A stretch of DNA of 64,000 nucleotides from Albidovulum sediminicola. Lineage in GTDB: Bacteria; Pseudomonadota; Alphaproteobacteria; Rhodobacterales; Rhodobacteraceae. The notes beneath the pieces were generated by a model. It made no database searches, was not told the origin of the DNA, and worked only from the letters and a program-made list of their open reading frames with translations. Positions 49,226-57,966 of this stretch are shown here, piece by piece. Numbering within the stretch: the first letter of the stretch is position 1; each line of letters starts with the position of its first letter. The translations under genes were made by a program, and so were the position numbers. The stretch is from contig NZ_JAOWLA010000002.1 of the NCBI RefSeq assembly GCF_025751575.1, forward strand, positions 290,721 to 354,720, in the 5' to 3' direction.

Positions 49226-49906
49226 ATGAACACCCGACACGCGCCGCAATCGCGGCTGGGCCAGATCGTGAACGGCCTTGAGGAAACCTTCATCGCGATC
49301 ATTCTTGGCGCGATGACGCTGATCACCTTCGTCAACGTGATCCTGCGCTATGTCTTCAATTCTTCGCTGATCTGGGGGCTTGAGGCGACGCTGATCCTGT
49401 TCGCCTGGCTGGTCCTCTTCGGCATGTCCTATGCGGTCAAGGTCACCGCGCATCTGGGTGTCGATGCGATCATCAACATCCTGCCCGACCGCGGGCGGCG
49501 CGTGATGGCGATCGTCTCGGCGGCCCTGTGCGTGGCCTATGCCTTCCTTCTTCTCAAGGGGGCCTGGGACTACTGGGCGCCTTTTGGTGGCTACCAGCAG
49601 ACCGGGGGGCGCTGGTTCCCCACCGAGTTCATCAAGACCCGCGACCAGGCCTGGTATGTGACCGAGACGATCCCGATGTTCGATTGGCTGCGCTTCATCG
49701 AGCCCATCTTCAACCAGGGTGAGGTCTATGAGAAGCTGCCGCGTTTCATCCCCTACGCGATCCTGCCGATCGGCTGCGCGCTGCTTCTGTTCCGCCTTCT
49801 TCAGGCCAGCGTCGGCATCCTGCGCGGCACCCGCGCGAGCCTGATCGTCAGCCATGAGGCCGAGGACGCGATCGAAGATGTCCGCCACATGAATTACGAG
49901 GAATAA
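49226..49906 (+). CDS. dctQ: TRAP transporter small membrane subunit
   Basis: 226 residues with four TM segments and a conserved start LEETFIAIILGAMTLITFVN, then VILRYVFNSSLIWGLEATL. Longer than the shortest DctQ because of a periplasmic loop (about 110-160), as in the long DctQ type of alphaproteobacteria. Preceded by GGAGGAG; the dctM start follows 3 nt after its stop. Confidence 0.94.
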   Translation: MNTRHAPQSRLGQIVNGLEETFIAIILGAMTLITFVNVILRYVFNSSLIWGLEATLILFAWLVLFGMSYAVKVTAHLGVDAIINILPDRGRRVMAIVSAALCVAYAFLLLKGAWDYWAPFGGYQQTGGRWFPTEFIKTRDQAWYVTETIPMFDWLRFIEPIFNQGEVYEKLPRFIPYAILPIGCALLLFRLLQASVGILRGTRASLIVSHEAEDAIEDVRHMNYEE

Positions 49907-49909
49907 CCA

Positions 49910-51298
49910 ATGGAAGTCGTTCTTCTTTTCGTGATGGTGGTCGGCTTCATGCTGGTCGGCGTACCGATTGCGGTCTCGCTGGGCCTTGCCTCGACGCTGT
50001 TCCTGCTGTGGTTCTCCGACACCTCGCTCGCCTCGATCGCGCAGACGCTTTACCAGGCGATGGAGGGGCACGCGACGCTCCTGGCGATCCCGTTCTTCAT
50101 CCTTGCCTCCAGCTTCATGTCCACGGGTGGCGTGGCCAAGCGGATCATCCGTTTCTCCATCGCCTGCGTGGGGCACCTGCCGGGCGGGCTTGCAATCGCC
50201 GGCGTCTTCGCCTGCATGCTTTTCGCCGCGCTTTCCGGTTCCAGCCCCGCGACCGTGGTCGCCATCGGCTCCATCGTCATCGCGGCGATGCGGCAGGTAG
50301 GCTATTCCAAGGATTTCGCCGCCGGGGTCATCTGCAATGCGGGCACGCTGGGCATCCTGATCCCGCCCTCGATCGTGATGGTCGTCTATGCCTCCGCGAC
50401 CGATGTTTCTGTGGGGCGGATGTTCCTGGCCGGTGTCTTCCCGGGCCTTCTGGCGGGCGGGATGCTGATGGCGGCGATCCTCGGGATTGCGATCTGGAAG
50501 AAGCTGCCCAAGGGCGAATGGCAGGGCTGGGGCGAGGTTGCGGAAAGCTTCGCCGAGGCCTTCTGGGGCCTGATGCTGATCGTCATCATCATGGTCGGTC
50601 TTTACGGCATCCCCGGCATCACCGGCGCGATCTTCACGCCGACCGAGGCTGCGGCTGTCGCCTCGGTCTGGGCCTTCATTGTCGCGACCTTCATCTACCG
50701 CGACATGGGGCCCCTGGCGAAAGAGGGGGGCAACACGAACCTTCTGAAAAAGCCCCAGGCGCTGATCACGGCCTTCTTCCATCCCGACACCAAGAACACG
50801 CTGTTCGAGGCCGGAAAGCTGACCGTCACGCTGATGTTCATCATCGCGAACGCGCTGATCCTCAAGCATGTGCTGACGGACGAACAGATCCCGCAGAAGA
50901 TCGCGGCCGCGATGCTGGACGCGGGCTTCGGCAAGATCATGTTCCTGGTGATCGTCAACGTGATCCTGCTGATCGGCGGTCAGTTCATGGAGCCCTCGGG
51001 CCTGATCCTGATCGTCGCGCCGCTGGTCTTCCCGATCGCCATCGATCTTGGCGTCGATCCGATCCACCTGGGCATCATCATGGTCGTGAACATGGAAATC
51101 GGGATGATCACGCCGCCGGTGGGCCTGAACCTCTTCGTGACGTCGGGCGTCGCGGGGATGTCGATGATGCGGGTGGTCAAGGCGGCGCTGCCGTTCCTCG
51201 GCATCCTCTTCATCTTCCTGATCATCGTGACCTATGTCCCGATCCTGTCGACCTGGCTACCGACCGAGGTGATGGGGCCCGAAACGATCGTCAGGTAG
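49910..51298 (+). CDS. dctM: TRAP transporter large permease
   Basis: 462 residues, about 12 hydrophobic segments; sodium-coupled translocation subunit. Family regions include LLAIPFFILASSFMSTGGVA, FAALSGSSPATVVAIGSI, NAGTLGILIPPSIVMVVYA and ITPPVGLNLFVTSGVAG. It completes dctPQM. Its last 8 nt overlap the end of the convergent DMT pseudogene. Confidence 0.95.
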   Translation: MEVVLLFVMVVGFMLVGVPIAVSLGLASTLFLLWFSDTSLASIAQTLYQAMEGHATLLAIPFFILASSFMSTGGVAKRIIRFSIACVGHLPGGLAIAGVFACMLFAALSGSSPATVVAIGSIVIAAMRQVGYSKDFAAGVICNAGTLGILIPPSIVMVVYASATDVSVGRMFLAGVFPGLLAGGMLMAAILGIAIWKKLPKGEWQGWGEVAESFAEAFWGLMLIVIIMVGLYGIPGITGAIFTPTEAAAVASVWAFIVATFIYRDMGPLAKEGGNTNLLKKPQALITAFFHPDTKNTLFEAGKLTVTLMFIIANALILKHVLTDEQIPQKIAAAMLDAGFGKIMFLVIVNVILLIGGQFMEPSGLILIVAPLVFPIAIDLGVDPIHLGIIMVVNMEIGMITPPVGLNLFVTSGVAGMSMMRVVKAALPFLGILFIFLIIVTYVPILSTWLPTEVMGPETIVR

Positions 51299-51790
51299 GA
51301 TCCACTGCCGCCGCCCGGCCTGGCCGGGCGGCGCGCCCTTGGGCAACCAGGACGCCCGCCAGGACGACGAGCGCCCCCCAGCGACCAGGCGATCAGCATG
51401 ACGTAGAAGGGCGCTGCGTTGAAATGCATCGAGGCAACGCCGATCCCCAGCCGCTGCACCGACATCAGCCAAAGCAACCGCGACAACGCGAGCGAGCCCA
51501 TGCCGTAAAGGAGGGTGATGGCCAGCATGTCGGGGGATGACAGCGCGGTAGCGACTGCCTCCCCGAGGCCACCCATGGCCAGGCTGACCCCCGCCATAAC
51601 CAGCGCGGCGGCCACGAAGGGCAGCGCCGCGCGCGCCCTCAAGCACCAGCCAGAGGGGCAGGAGGATCACGGCGGCAAGCGCGATACGGATCGTGGCAAG
51701 GTGGGCCGGCGCGATCTGTTACAGCAGCGCGTCGCCGGCTGGAAAACCCGCCGCCCAGACCAGCATCGGGGCCGCGGCAATGAGTGGCCG
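51291..51790 (-). pseudogene. Decayed EamA/DMT-family transporter
   Basis: Reading across three frames gives a recognisable EamA pattern: LIAAAPMLVWAAGFPAGDAL, then QIAPAHLATIRIALAAVILL, then AALPFVAAALVMAGVSLAMG, then SMHFNAAPFYVMLIAWSLGG, then ALVVLAGVLVAQGRAARPG. Breaks are an in-frame TAA at 51719-51721, a frame change in the GC repeat near 51628-51637 and another in the C6 run at 51374-51379. No start codon remains upstream (a TAG at 51791-51793 precedes the first codons), and at about 165 residues it is half of a normal 10-TM DMT protein, so an internal deletion is also likely. Confidence 0.82.
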
Positions 51791-51928
51791 CTAGAACCGG
51801 AGGTCAGGCCGCGGTCTGGAAAGTGGGTCATGACTGGGGATCTCACGGGTCCGTCGGATTCTGCCGCGGTCGTCGATCCATCCCGCCCCCGCGGCGCGTC
51901 CGTTCCCGACGCGCCGGTGACGCAAATG

Positions 51929-52672
51929 TCAGGCCGAAGCCAGCGCCGCCACGATGGGGCCGAAGTCCTGCGCCTTGAGGCTCGCGCCGCCCACCAGCGC
52001 GCCATCGACGTTGGAGACGGCAAAGATCTCTGCCGCGTTGGCGGGCTTGACCGAACCGCCGTAGAGCAGGCGGAAGCCATCGCCGTCGTCGAAGCGCGCC
52101 ACCAGCCCGGCGCGCAGGAAGTCATGGACCTCCGCGATCTGTGCGAGCGTCGGGGTGCGGCCCGTTCCGATGGCCCAGACCGGTTCATAGGCGATGACCA
52201 CGGTAGCGGCGGTCGCGTCATCGGGAACCGATCCGACCAGCTGGGTTCCCACCACGTCGAGCGTGCGGCCCGCATCGCGGTCGGCCTCGGTCTCGCCCAC
52301 GCAGATCACGGCGATCAGGCCCGCCGCGAGCGCGGCCTCGGCCTTGGCGCGAACCAGCGCGTCGGTTTCGCCGTGGTCGGCGCGCCGTTCGGAATGGCCA
52401 AGGATCACATGGCTCGCGCCCGCGTCGGCCAGCATCCCCGCCGCGATGTCGCCGGTATGGGCGCCCGAGGTGCCGGTGTGGCAGTCCTGGCCGCCGATCT
52501 GGATCGCTCCCCGGCCCGGCAGGGACGCCGCCGCCGCGACCAGCGTCGCGGGCGGGCAGATCAGCATCTCGCAGGTGGGGGCCGGATAGGCTGCCGCCAG
52601 GGCCGCGACCTCGGCCAGGCTTGCGCTTGTGCCGTTCATCTTCCAGTTGCCCGCCGCCAGTTTCCGCCGCAT
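51929..52672 (-). CDS. tpiA: Triose-phosphate isomerase
   Basis: 247 residues. Catalytic landmarks are AGNWKMNG (Asn/Lys), VILGHSERR (electrophilic His), [13 protein letters not shown] (catalytic Glu and flexible loop) and [11 protein letters not shown] (phosphate binding). A normal full-length glycolytic/gluconeogenic enzyme. Confidence 0.97.
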   Translation of the reverse strand: MRRKLAAGNWKMNGTSASLAEVAALAAAYPAPTCEMLICPPATLVAAAASLPGRGAIQIGGQDCHTGTSGAHTGDIAAGMLADAGASHVILGHSERRADHGETDALVRAKAEAALAAGLIAVICVGETEADRDAGRTLDVVGTQLVGSVPDDATAATVVIAYEPVWAIGTGRTPTLAQIAEVHDFLRAGLVARFDDGDGFRLLYGGSVKPANAAEIFAVSNVDGALVGGASLKAQDFGPIVAALASA

Positions 52673-52682
52673 CCGTTTGTCC

Positions 52683-53009
52683 CTATCCCAGATCGTTCAG
52701 TGCCTGAGCCGCCAGATTGCAGGCCAGGTCCGGATCGTCAAGGGCCGCGTCGGGCAGGCGCCAGTAAGGCATGGCCACGGGCTTGCCGCCGGGGCGCGCA
52801 TAGGTCCAGCGTTCCCAGCCCTCGGCCGTCATCGTCGCGGCGAAACCGCCCGCGCCCTTGAGCCAGACCGAACCGTCGGAATGCAGCAGCGCAAAGATGA
52901 CGCCGCTCCGGTAAAGGCAGAGCCCGCCCATCATCTTGCGGTGCGTCAGGGGGCCAAGCCCCTGGAAAAGTTCCAGCGCGAAGGCGATCTCCGCGGCCGA
53001 GACGCTCAT
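52683..53009 (-). CDS. TfoX/Sxy N-terminal-domain protein
   Basis: 108 residues, the TfoX N-domain only ([20 protein letters not shown], then SDGSVWLKG and [19 protein letters not shown]). Full-length Sxy/TfoX competence regulators have a second domain that is absent here. The start at 53009 overlaps the Fe-S protein's stop (ATGA). Confidence 0.85.
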   Translation of the reverse strand: MSVSAAEIAFALELFQGLGPLTHRKMMGGLCLYRSGVIFALLHSDGSVWLKGAGGFAATMTAEGWERWTYARPGGKPVAMPYWRLPDAALDDPDLACNLAAQALNDLG

Positions 53010-53374
53010 GCTCCGGCGCTGTCTGGCGCGTCCTTGAACTTGATCGACTCCCCGCAACCGCAGGCCTCGGCCACGTTCGGGTTGTTGAACCGGAACCCGC
53101 TTTCCAGCAGCGAGGTTTCATAGTCGATCTCGGTCCCGAAAAGGAACATCTGCGCCATGGGGGCGATCATCACGCGGGCGCCGTCCTGTTCGACGATCTC
53201 GTCCAGAGGTCCGGCCTCGGCGGCGAATTCCATCGTGTATTCCATGCCCGCGCAGCCGCCCTTCTTGACGCCGAGCTTCAGCCCAAAGGCATTGTCGCGC
53301 GCCATCAGCCGCGCGATCTGGGTGACCGCGCGCGGGGTAAGCGTCACCGGGGCCTTGCCGGGAATGCCGAACAT
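53006..53374 (-). CDS. HesB/IscA/SufA-type iron-sulfur assembly protein
   Basis: 122 residues, A-type carrier. The three Cys ligands are in VKKGGCAGMEY and ACGCGESIKF. The ATG at 53374 gives MFGIPGKAPVTLTPRAVTQI. It hands clusters to apo-enzymes; the window's NarH, NarG, CysI and CysH all need them. It is separated from the SufT-like gene by 76 nt. Confidence 0.93.
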   Translation of the reverse strand: MFGIPGKAPVTLTPRAVTQIARLMARDNAFGLKLGVKKGGCAGMEYTMEFAAEAGPLDEIVEQDGARVMIAPMAQMFLFGTEIDYETSLLESGFRFNNPNVAEACGCGESIKFKDAPDSAGA

Positions 53375-53450
53375 ATCCGTCTCCGTTTCCTGCCCTTTCA
53401 ATCTAGGGCGGGGTCTGTGCGATCTCAAGCCGTCGGGGAAGGGGGGCGCC

Positions 53451-53816
53451 CTACATGAACCCCAGTTCCAGCCGCGCCTCGTCCGACATCATGTCCATGC
53501 CCCACTGCGGCTCGAACGTCATCTCGACATCGACCTGCTTCACGCCGTCGAGCGGCTCGACCGCATCCGCGACCCAGCCGGGCATCTCGCCGGCCACCGG
53601 GCAGCCCGGCGCGGTCAGGGTCATGACGATCTGCACCTCGTTCTCGGGTGAGATCTCGATCGTGTAGATCAGGCCCAGATCGAAGATGTTGACCGGGATC
53701 TCGGGGTCGTAGACGGTCCGGCAGGCCTCTACCACGCTGTCGTAAAGCGGGTGATCGGTGGTCGATGGCTTGATGAGGGGCGCGCCTTCGATCGGCTCTT
53801 TCGGTTCGACTGTCAT
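53451..53816 (-). CDS. MIP18/DUF59-family Fe-S assembly protein (SufT-like)
   Basis: 121 residues. The core TVYDPEIPVNIFDLGLIYTI, then TLTAPGCPVAGEMPGWVADA, and VEMTFEPQWGMDMMSDEARL is the DUF59 pattern with the single conserved Cys. Usually found with suf genes; only the A-type carrier is nearby. The longer reading upstream of the ATG at 53816 is not supported. Confidence 0.92.
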   Translation of the reverse strand: MTVEPKEPIEGAPLIKPSTTDHPLYDSVVEACRTVYDPEIPVNIFDLGLIYTIEISPENEVQIVMTLTAPGCPVAGEMPGWVADAVEPLDGVKQVDVEMTFEPQWGMDMMSDEARLELGFM

Positions 53817-53887
53817 GGTCTCTCGCTCGGTTCCTGAGGAATTATATAAGGAATGGGTTGCAGGAGGTCCAGAGGCGAAAGCCGCGC

Positions 53888-54769
53888 TCAAGGCATGGCC
53901 GCCTTGCGCAGAAGATGTGCGACCAGCGCCCGGATGTCGGCGCGGCGCGTCCGGCCGTGGGGCAGGACCGCGACATAGGGCAACGGCATCGGCATCCGCG
54001 TCGGGTGGACCTGACGAAGTGTGCCGGAGGCGAGGTCGGCTCTGACCATCCGGTGCTGGACGAGGGCCACACCCAAGCCTGCGCGGGCAACGGCGAGGGC
54101 AAGACCGGATTGCCCGACGCGCGTGCCGCGCGCGGGGTCCAGGCTGCGACGGATCCCGGTATGCGCGAAGAAGTTCGCCCAGGAGGGCTGGGTGACGTAA
54201 TTGGGGCCCCAGTGCGTGTGGATGAAACGCGCCTCCTCCAAATCCTCAAGCGGCACATCGGCCATGCCCGGTGCGGCGACGGCGACGATGGTGTCGGTAA
54301 AAAGCTCTTCGACCTGGTGCCCGGCGTAATAGGCCGCGCCGTAGGTCAGGCGGAGATCGGCCCCGTCTCGGGCAAAGGCGACCGGATCATCCTCCACCCG
54401 CAGGTCGAGCCCGCCGGGAGATTGATAGCCTTCCAGCGCCGGGGCCAGCCAATGTTCGGCCAGCGATGGCAGGACCGAAAGGACCAGCCGCCGCCGCGCG
54501 CCGCCTTCGCGGACCTGTTCGGCGAGCGCCGCGATATCGGCGAGCGACTGTTCCAGCCGTGGATAGACCTCCCGCCCCGCGTCGGTCAGGAAAAGCTGGT
54601 TGCCCTGCCGGACGAACATGCGCTTGCCCAGAAAGTCCTCAAGGTTGCGCACCTGCTGGCTGACGGCGGCAGAGGTCACGCCAAGCTCGGTTCCTGCCTG
54701 AACGAAGCTGAGGTGGCGCGCCGCGGCTTCGAAGGCGCGCAGGGCGTTGAGGGGAGGGAGCGGGCGCAC
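53888..54769 (-). CDS. LysR-family transcriptional regulator (GcvA-like)
   Basis: 293 residues from a GTG at 54769 with GGAG upstream. The HTH is LNALRAFEAAARHLSFVQAG followed by TELGVTSAAVSQQVRNLEDF, close to GcvA/AmpR-type members. The rest is a periplasmic-binding-like effector domain. It is divergent from the 2OG oxygenase, with a T-N11-A dyad between, and probably regulates it. Confidence 0.9.
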   Translation of the reverse strand: MRPLPPLNALRAFEAAARHLSFVQAGTELGVTSAAVSQQVRNLEDFLGKRMFVRQGNQLFLTDAGREVYPRLEQSLADIAALAEQVREGGARRRLVLSVLPSLAEHWLAPALEGYQSPGGLDLRVEDDPVAFARDGADLRLTYGAAYYAGHQVEELFTDTIVAVAAPGMADVPLEDLEEARFIHTHWGPNYVTQPSWANFFAHTGIRRSLDPARGTRVGQSGLALAVARAGLGVALVQHRMVRADLASGTLRQVHPTRMPMPLPYVAVLPHGRTRRADIRALVAHLLRKAAMP

Positions 54770-54784
54770 GGGGATACTCCGAAA

Positions 54785-54809
54785 TATTTTCTTATGGATA
54801 TCGAAAATA
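54785..54809. promoter_or_regulatory. LysR-type operator candidate (T-N11-A dyad)
   Basis: TATTTTC at 54785-54791 and GAAAATA at 54803-54809 form a perfect 7-bp inverted repeat with 11-bp spacing, 16 bp from the LysR start and 59 bp from the oxygenase start. This is the standard LysR box geometry. Confidence 0.6.
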
Positions 54810-54867
54810 ATCCATGTTGCATAGCGACGCGCCCCCGACGAATGCTGCGTCAAAAGGGGAGCGCGCC

Positions 54868-55653
54868 ATGCAGTCCATCATCGATCTTGATCTCTACCCT
54901 CTCGACCGTCCGGAAAGCCCGGAATGGCAGGCGCTTGTCGGCAGCGCCAGGGCCGACCTTGCCCGCGACGGCATGTTCAACCTTGCCGATTTCGTCAGGC
55001 AGGGGCCGCTGCAGCAGACGGTGGCCGAATTGACCCCGAAGTTCGCGACCGAGGCCTTTACCCACAAGCGCCGTCACAACATCTATTTCCGAAAGTCGAT
55101 CGAGGGTCTGCCGCCCGACCACCCGGCCTTGCAGGAGGTCGAGACCGTCAACCGCACACTGTGCGGCGACCAGGTCGGCGGCGCGATCCGGGCGCTTTAC
55201 GAGTGGCCGGCATTCGCGGCCTTCCTGGCTGCCACGATGGACAAGCCCGCGCTTTACCCGATGGCCGATCCGCTCGCCTCGCACAACGTGATGTGCTACC
55301 GCGAGGGGGAGGGGCTGAACTGGCATTTCGACCGCTCGGAATTCACGGTGACGCTGCTCTTGCAAGCCCCGGACGCGGGGGGCGAGTTCGAGTACCGCAG
55401 CGACCTGCGCAGCGAGTCGGACCCCAACTACGACGGCGTGGCGCGTCTCTTGCAGGGCGCAGATCCGGAGATGCGGCGGCTCAGGCTCAACGCGGGCACG
55501 CTCAATGTCTTTCGCGGCAAGAACACCGCGCATCGCGTGACCCCGGTCAAGGGTGGCCGGGATCGCATCATCGCGGTCTTGACCTACTACGAGCGCCCGG
55601 GCGCACGGTTCACAACCGAAGAGCAGATCGGGTTCTACGGCCGCGCGGCCTGA
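54868..55653 (+). CDS. 2-oxoglutarate/Fe(II)-dependent oxygenase
   Basis: 261 residues, cytosolic. The iron triad is visible as HFD (His and Asp in [17 protein letters not shown]) and the distal His in [15 protein letters not shown], whose Arg binds 2-oxoglutarate. The fold and C-terminus ([16 protein letters not shown]) resemble free-amino-acid hydroxylases/halogenases of the ArpA/HalD neighbourhood; the Asp makes hydroxylation more likely than halogenation. Paired divergently with a LysR gene. Substrate unknown. Confidence 0.85.
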   Translation: MQSIIDLDLYPLDRPESPEWQALVGSARADLARDGMFNLADFVRQGPLQQTVAELTPKFATEAFTHKRRHNIYFRKSIEGLPPDHPALQEVETVNRTLCGDQVGGAIRALYEWPAFAAFLAATMDKPALYPMADPLASHNVMCYREGEGLNWHFDRSEFTVTLLLQAPDAGGEFEYRSDLRSESDPNYDGVARLLQGADPEMRRLRLNAGTLNVFRGKNTAHRVTPVKGGRDRIIAVLTYYERPGARFTTEEQIGFYGRAA

Positions 55654-55715
55654 GGCGCGAAAACGCGCGAAGACGAATAGGCAAGGCGGACGGCTTGCGC
55701 TATAGGCGCGGAACC

Positions 55716-56846
55716 ATGACCCAACGCTTCTCCTTCACGCTGAACGCCACCGACGGCAAGGCCCGCACGGGCGTAATCCAAACCCCGCGCGGCGAAATCC
55801 GCACGCCCGCCTTCATGCCCGTGGGCACCGCTGCGACCGTCAAGGCGATGCTGCCCGAAAACGTGCGCGCGACCGGGGCCGACATCCTGCTGGGCAACAC
55901 CTACCACCTGATGCTGCGGCCCACGGCCGAACGCATCGACCGGCTGGGCGGCCTGCACAAGTTCATGAACTGGGATCGCCCGATCCTGACCGATTCCGGC
56001 GGCTTCCAGGTGATGAGCCTGGCCGCCCTTCGCAAGCTGACGGAGGAGGGGGTGCGCTTCTCCTCCCATATCGACGGGTCGAAGCACATGCTGAGCCCGG
56101 AACGGTCGATGGAGATCCAACGCCTCCTGGGCTCGGACATCGTGATGTGTTTTGACGAATGCCCCGCGCTGCCCGCCTCGGAGGAGACGGTGGCGGCCAG
56201 CATGCGGCTTTCCATGCGATGGGCGGAACGGTCGAAGGCGGCCTTTGGCGACCGGCCGGGGCACGCGCTGTTCGGCATTCAGCAGGGCGGCGTCACCAAG
56301 GACCTGCGCGCCGAAAGCGCCGAGGCGCTAAGGGCTATCGGGTTTGACGGCTACGCCGTTGGCGGCCTTGCTGTGGGCGAGGGGCAGGAAGCGATGTTCG
56401 GCGTGCTCGACTATGCGCCGGACATGTTGCCCGAGGACAAGCCGCGCTACCTGATGGGCGTGGGCAAGCCCGATGACATCGTTGGCGCTGTCGAGCGCGG
56501 GATTGACATGATGGACTGCGTGCTGCCCTCGCGCTCGGGCCGGACGGGGCAGGCGTGGACCCGGCGGGGGCAGGTCAACATCAAGAACGCCCGCCACATG
56601 GACGACCCGCGCCCCTTGGACGAAACCTGCACCTGCCCGGCCTGCCGCAGCTATTCGCGCGCCTATCTGCACCACGTCTTCCGCGCGGGGGAGATGATCT
56701 CGGGCATGCTGCTGACCTGGCACAATCTGCACTACTATCAGGAGTTGATGCAGGGCCTGCGCACGGCGATCGCGGCCGGGAAACTGGCCGATTTCGTGCG
56801 CGATTTCCATGCCTTGCGGGCCGAAGGCGATATCGGGCCGCTTTGA
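55716..56846 (+). CDS. tgt: tRNA-guanine transglycosylase
   Basis: 376 residues; inserts the queuosine precursor preQ1 at tRNA position 34. Catalytic Asp region [12 protein letters not shown], substrate loop [18 protein letters not shown], nucleophile region [19 protein letters not shown] and zinc site [17 protein letters not shown] are all intact. ATG at 55716. No other queuosine genes are adjacent. Confidence 0.96.
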   Translation: MTQRFSFTLNATDGKARTGVIQTPRGEIRTPAFMPVGTAATVKAMLPENVRATGADILLGNTYHLMLRPTAERIDRLGGLHKFMNWDRPILTDSGGFQVMSLAALRKLTEEGVRFSSHIDGSKHMLSPERSMEIQRLLGSDIVMCFDECPALPASEETVAASMRLSMRWAERSKAAFGDRPGHALFGIQQGGVTKDLRAESAEALRAIGFDGYAVGGLAVGEGQEAMFGVLDYAPDMLPEDKPRYLMGVGKPDDIVGAVERGIDMMDCVLPSRSGRTGQAWTRRGQVNIKNARHMDDPRPLDETCTCPACRSYSRAYLHHVFRAGEMISGMLLTWHNLHYYQELMQGLRTAIAAGKLADFVRDFHALRAEGDIGPL

Positions 56847-56852
56847 GCGCGC

Positions 56853-57704
56853 TCAGGCCAGGGCCGGGGCGGCCTCCGCCTGCGCGGGCGCCAGGGCATC
56901 TGCCCGCGCCGCGGCGATCAGGTTGTCGCAGAAGCGCCCGTAGCTGTCGTCAAGCCAGGCGGTGACGGCGGCGGACAAGGGCAGGGGGCCATGGGCGACC
57001 TTCAGCGTCACGCGGCGGTGAGTGCCCCGATCCTCGATCGCGACCTCCTTCCAAAGCGGCGCGGGGCCACGGTCGGCGCGATAATGGATGCGGCAGCCGG
57101 GGCGGTCGGGCAGCGCCTCGATCCCCGCGACGGCTTCCGGGTCCGCGGCGCCCTCGATCAGGCGGTCAAGCGTCCGGTCGGGGCTGGAAAGACCTCGCAA
57201 CGCGCTGGCCCAGGACGGGGTGCCGCTGCTTCCTCCAAGCGCGCGCAATAGCGTTTCCGGGCTTTCGTGGCAAAAACGCGTCGCTACGGCGACGTGCCCC
57301 GTGACCAGCAGGCGCCGGGCTGACCAGCCGCCGAAGAACAGCCGCACCAGGATGACGGCGAGCGCGATGATCAGCGTCGCCTGAAGCGCGGGCGCGCGCG
57401 CATCCGGCAGGACGCCCGGCGCGCTCAGGGCCGCGACGCCCGCAAAGACGAGACGGGCGGCGGCCATCGCCTCCACCGTGAAGCGCAGGCGGGGCAGGAA
57501 GAGCGCGGTGGCGATTGAGGCCGCACCGATGGCGAAGGTGTAGAGGAGTGCTGCAAAGACCGGCGCAGGCATTCCCCAGACCCGGTGCGCACCGTAGCGG
57601 GCGTAAAGCAGGTAGCCTGCCGCGAAGACCAAAAGCGAAACCACCCCCAGCCGGCGCCTTTCGCGGTAGATGCGTCTGAGCGTGCCTTCGAACGTCCTGG
57701 TCAT
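56853..57704 (-). CDS. Membrane protein of unknown function
   Basis: 283 residues. Four hydrophobic segments in the first half (LGVVSLLVFAAGYLLYARYG, FAALLYTFAIGAASIATALF, LVFAGVAALSAPGVLP, LQATLIIALAVILVRLFF) are followed by a soluble C-terminal half of about 150 residues (VTGHVAVATRFCHESPETLL onward). I do not recognise the family. Convergent with tgt (6-nt gap) and divergent from lon. Confidence 0.7.
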   Translation of the reverse strand: MTRTFEGTLRRIYRERRRLGVVSLLVFAAGYLLYARYGAHRVWGMPAPVFAALLYTFAIGAASIATALFLPRLRFTVEAMAAARLVFAGVAALSAPGVLPDARAPALQATLIIALAVILVRLFFGGWSARRLLVTGHVAVATRFCHESPETLLRALGGSSGTPSWASALRGLSSPDRTLDRLIEGAADPEAVAGIEALPDRPGCRIHYRADRGPAPLWKEVAIEDRGTHRRVTLKVAHGPLPLSAAVTAWLDDSYGRFCDNLIAAARADALAPAQAEAAPALA

Positions 57705-57866
57705 TGCAGATTGTCCCCCTGACGCACAAGAACGCAGGGCAATCGGCCCGAATTGTGGCCAACGGGGGTCGAAAGCGGGGAATCCGTTCCAATGCCGCCG
57801 CAATCCCGCGCGGCTGGGGCGTCCTCCCCTTGCACTCGCCCGTCGAAAGCAGGAGAGTCGGGTGGA

Positions 57867-57895
57867 GTTGAAGCAGGACACATCCGGCCCCATCT
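57867..57895 (+). promoter_or_regulatory. Heat-shock sigma factor (RpoH)-type promoter of lon
   Basis: GTTGAAG, 14 nt, CCCCATCT. This matches the sigma32 consensus CTTGAAA-N(13-14)-CCCCATnT at nearly all key positions. A start near 57903 would leave a leader of about 64 nt before the lon ATG. Confidence 0.75.
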
Positions 57896-57966
57896 ATGGT
57901 CCGGAACAGGGGATGGCCGGAGCTGCCTGAAAGGGGCCGGCGCCATCCTGCAGGAAAGGAATTAGA

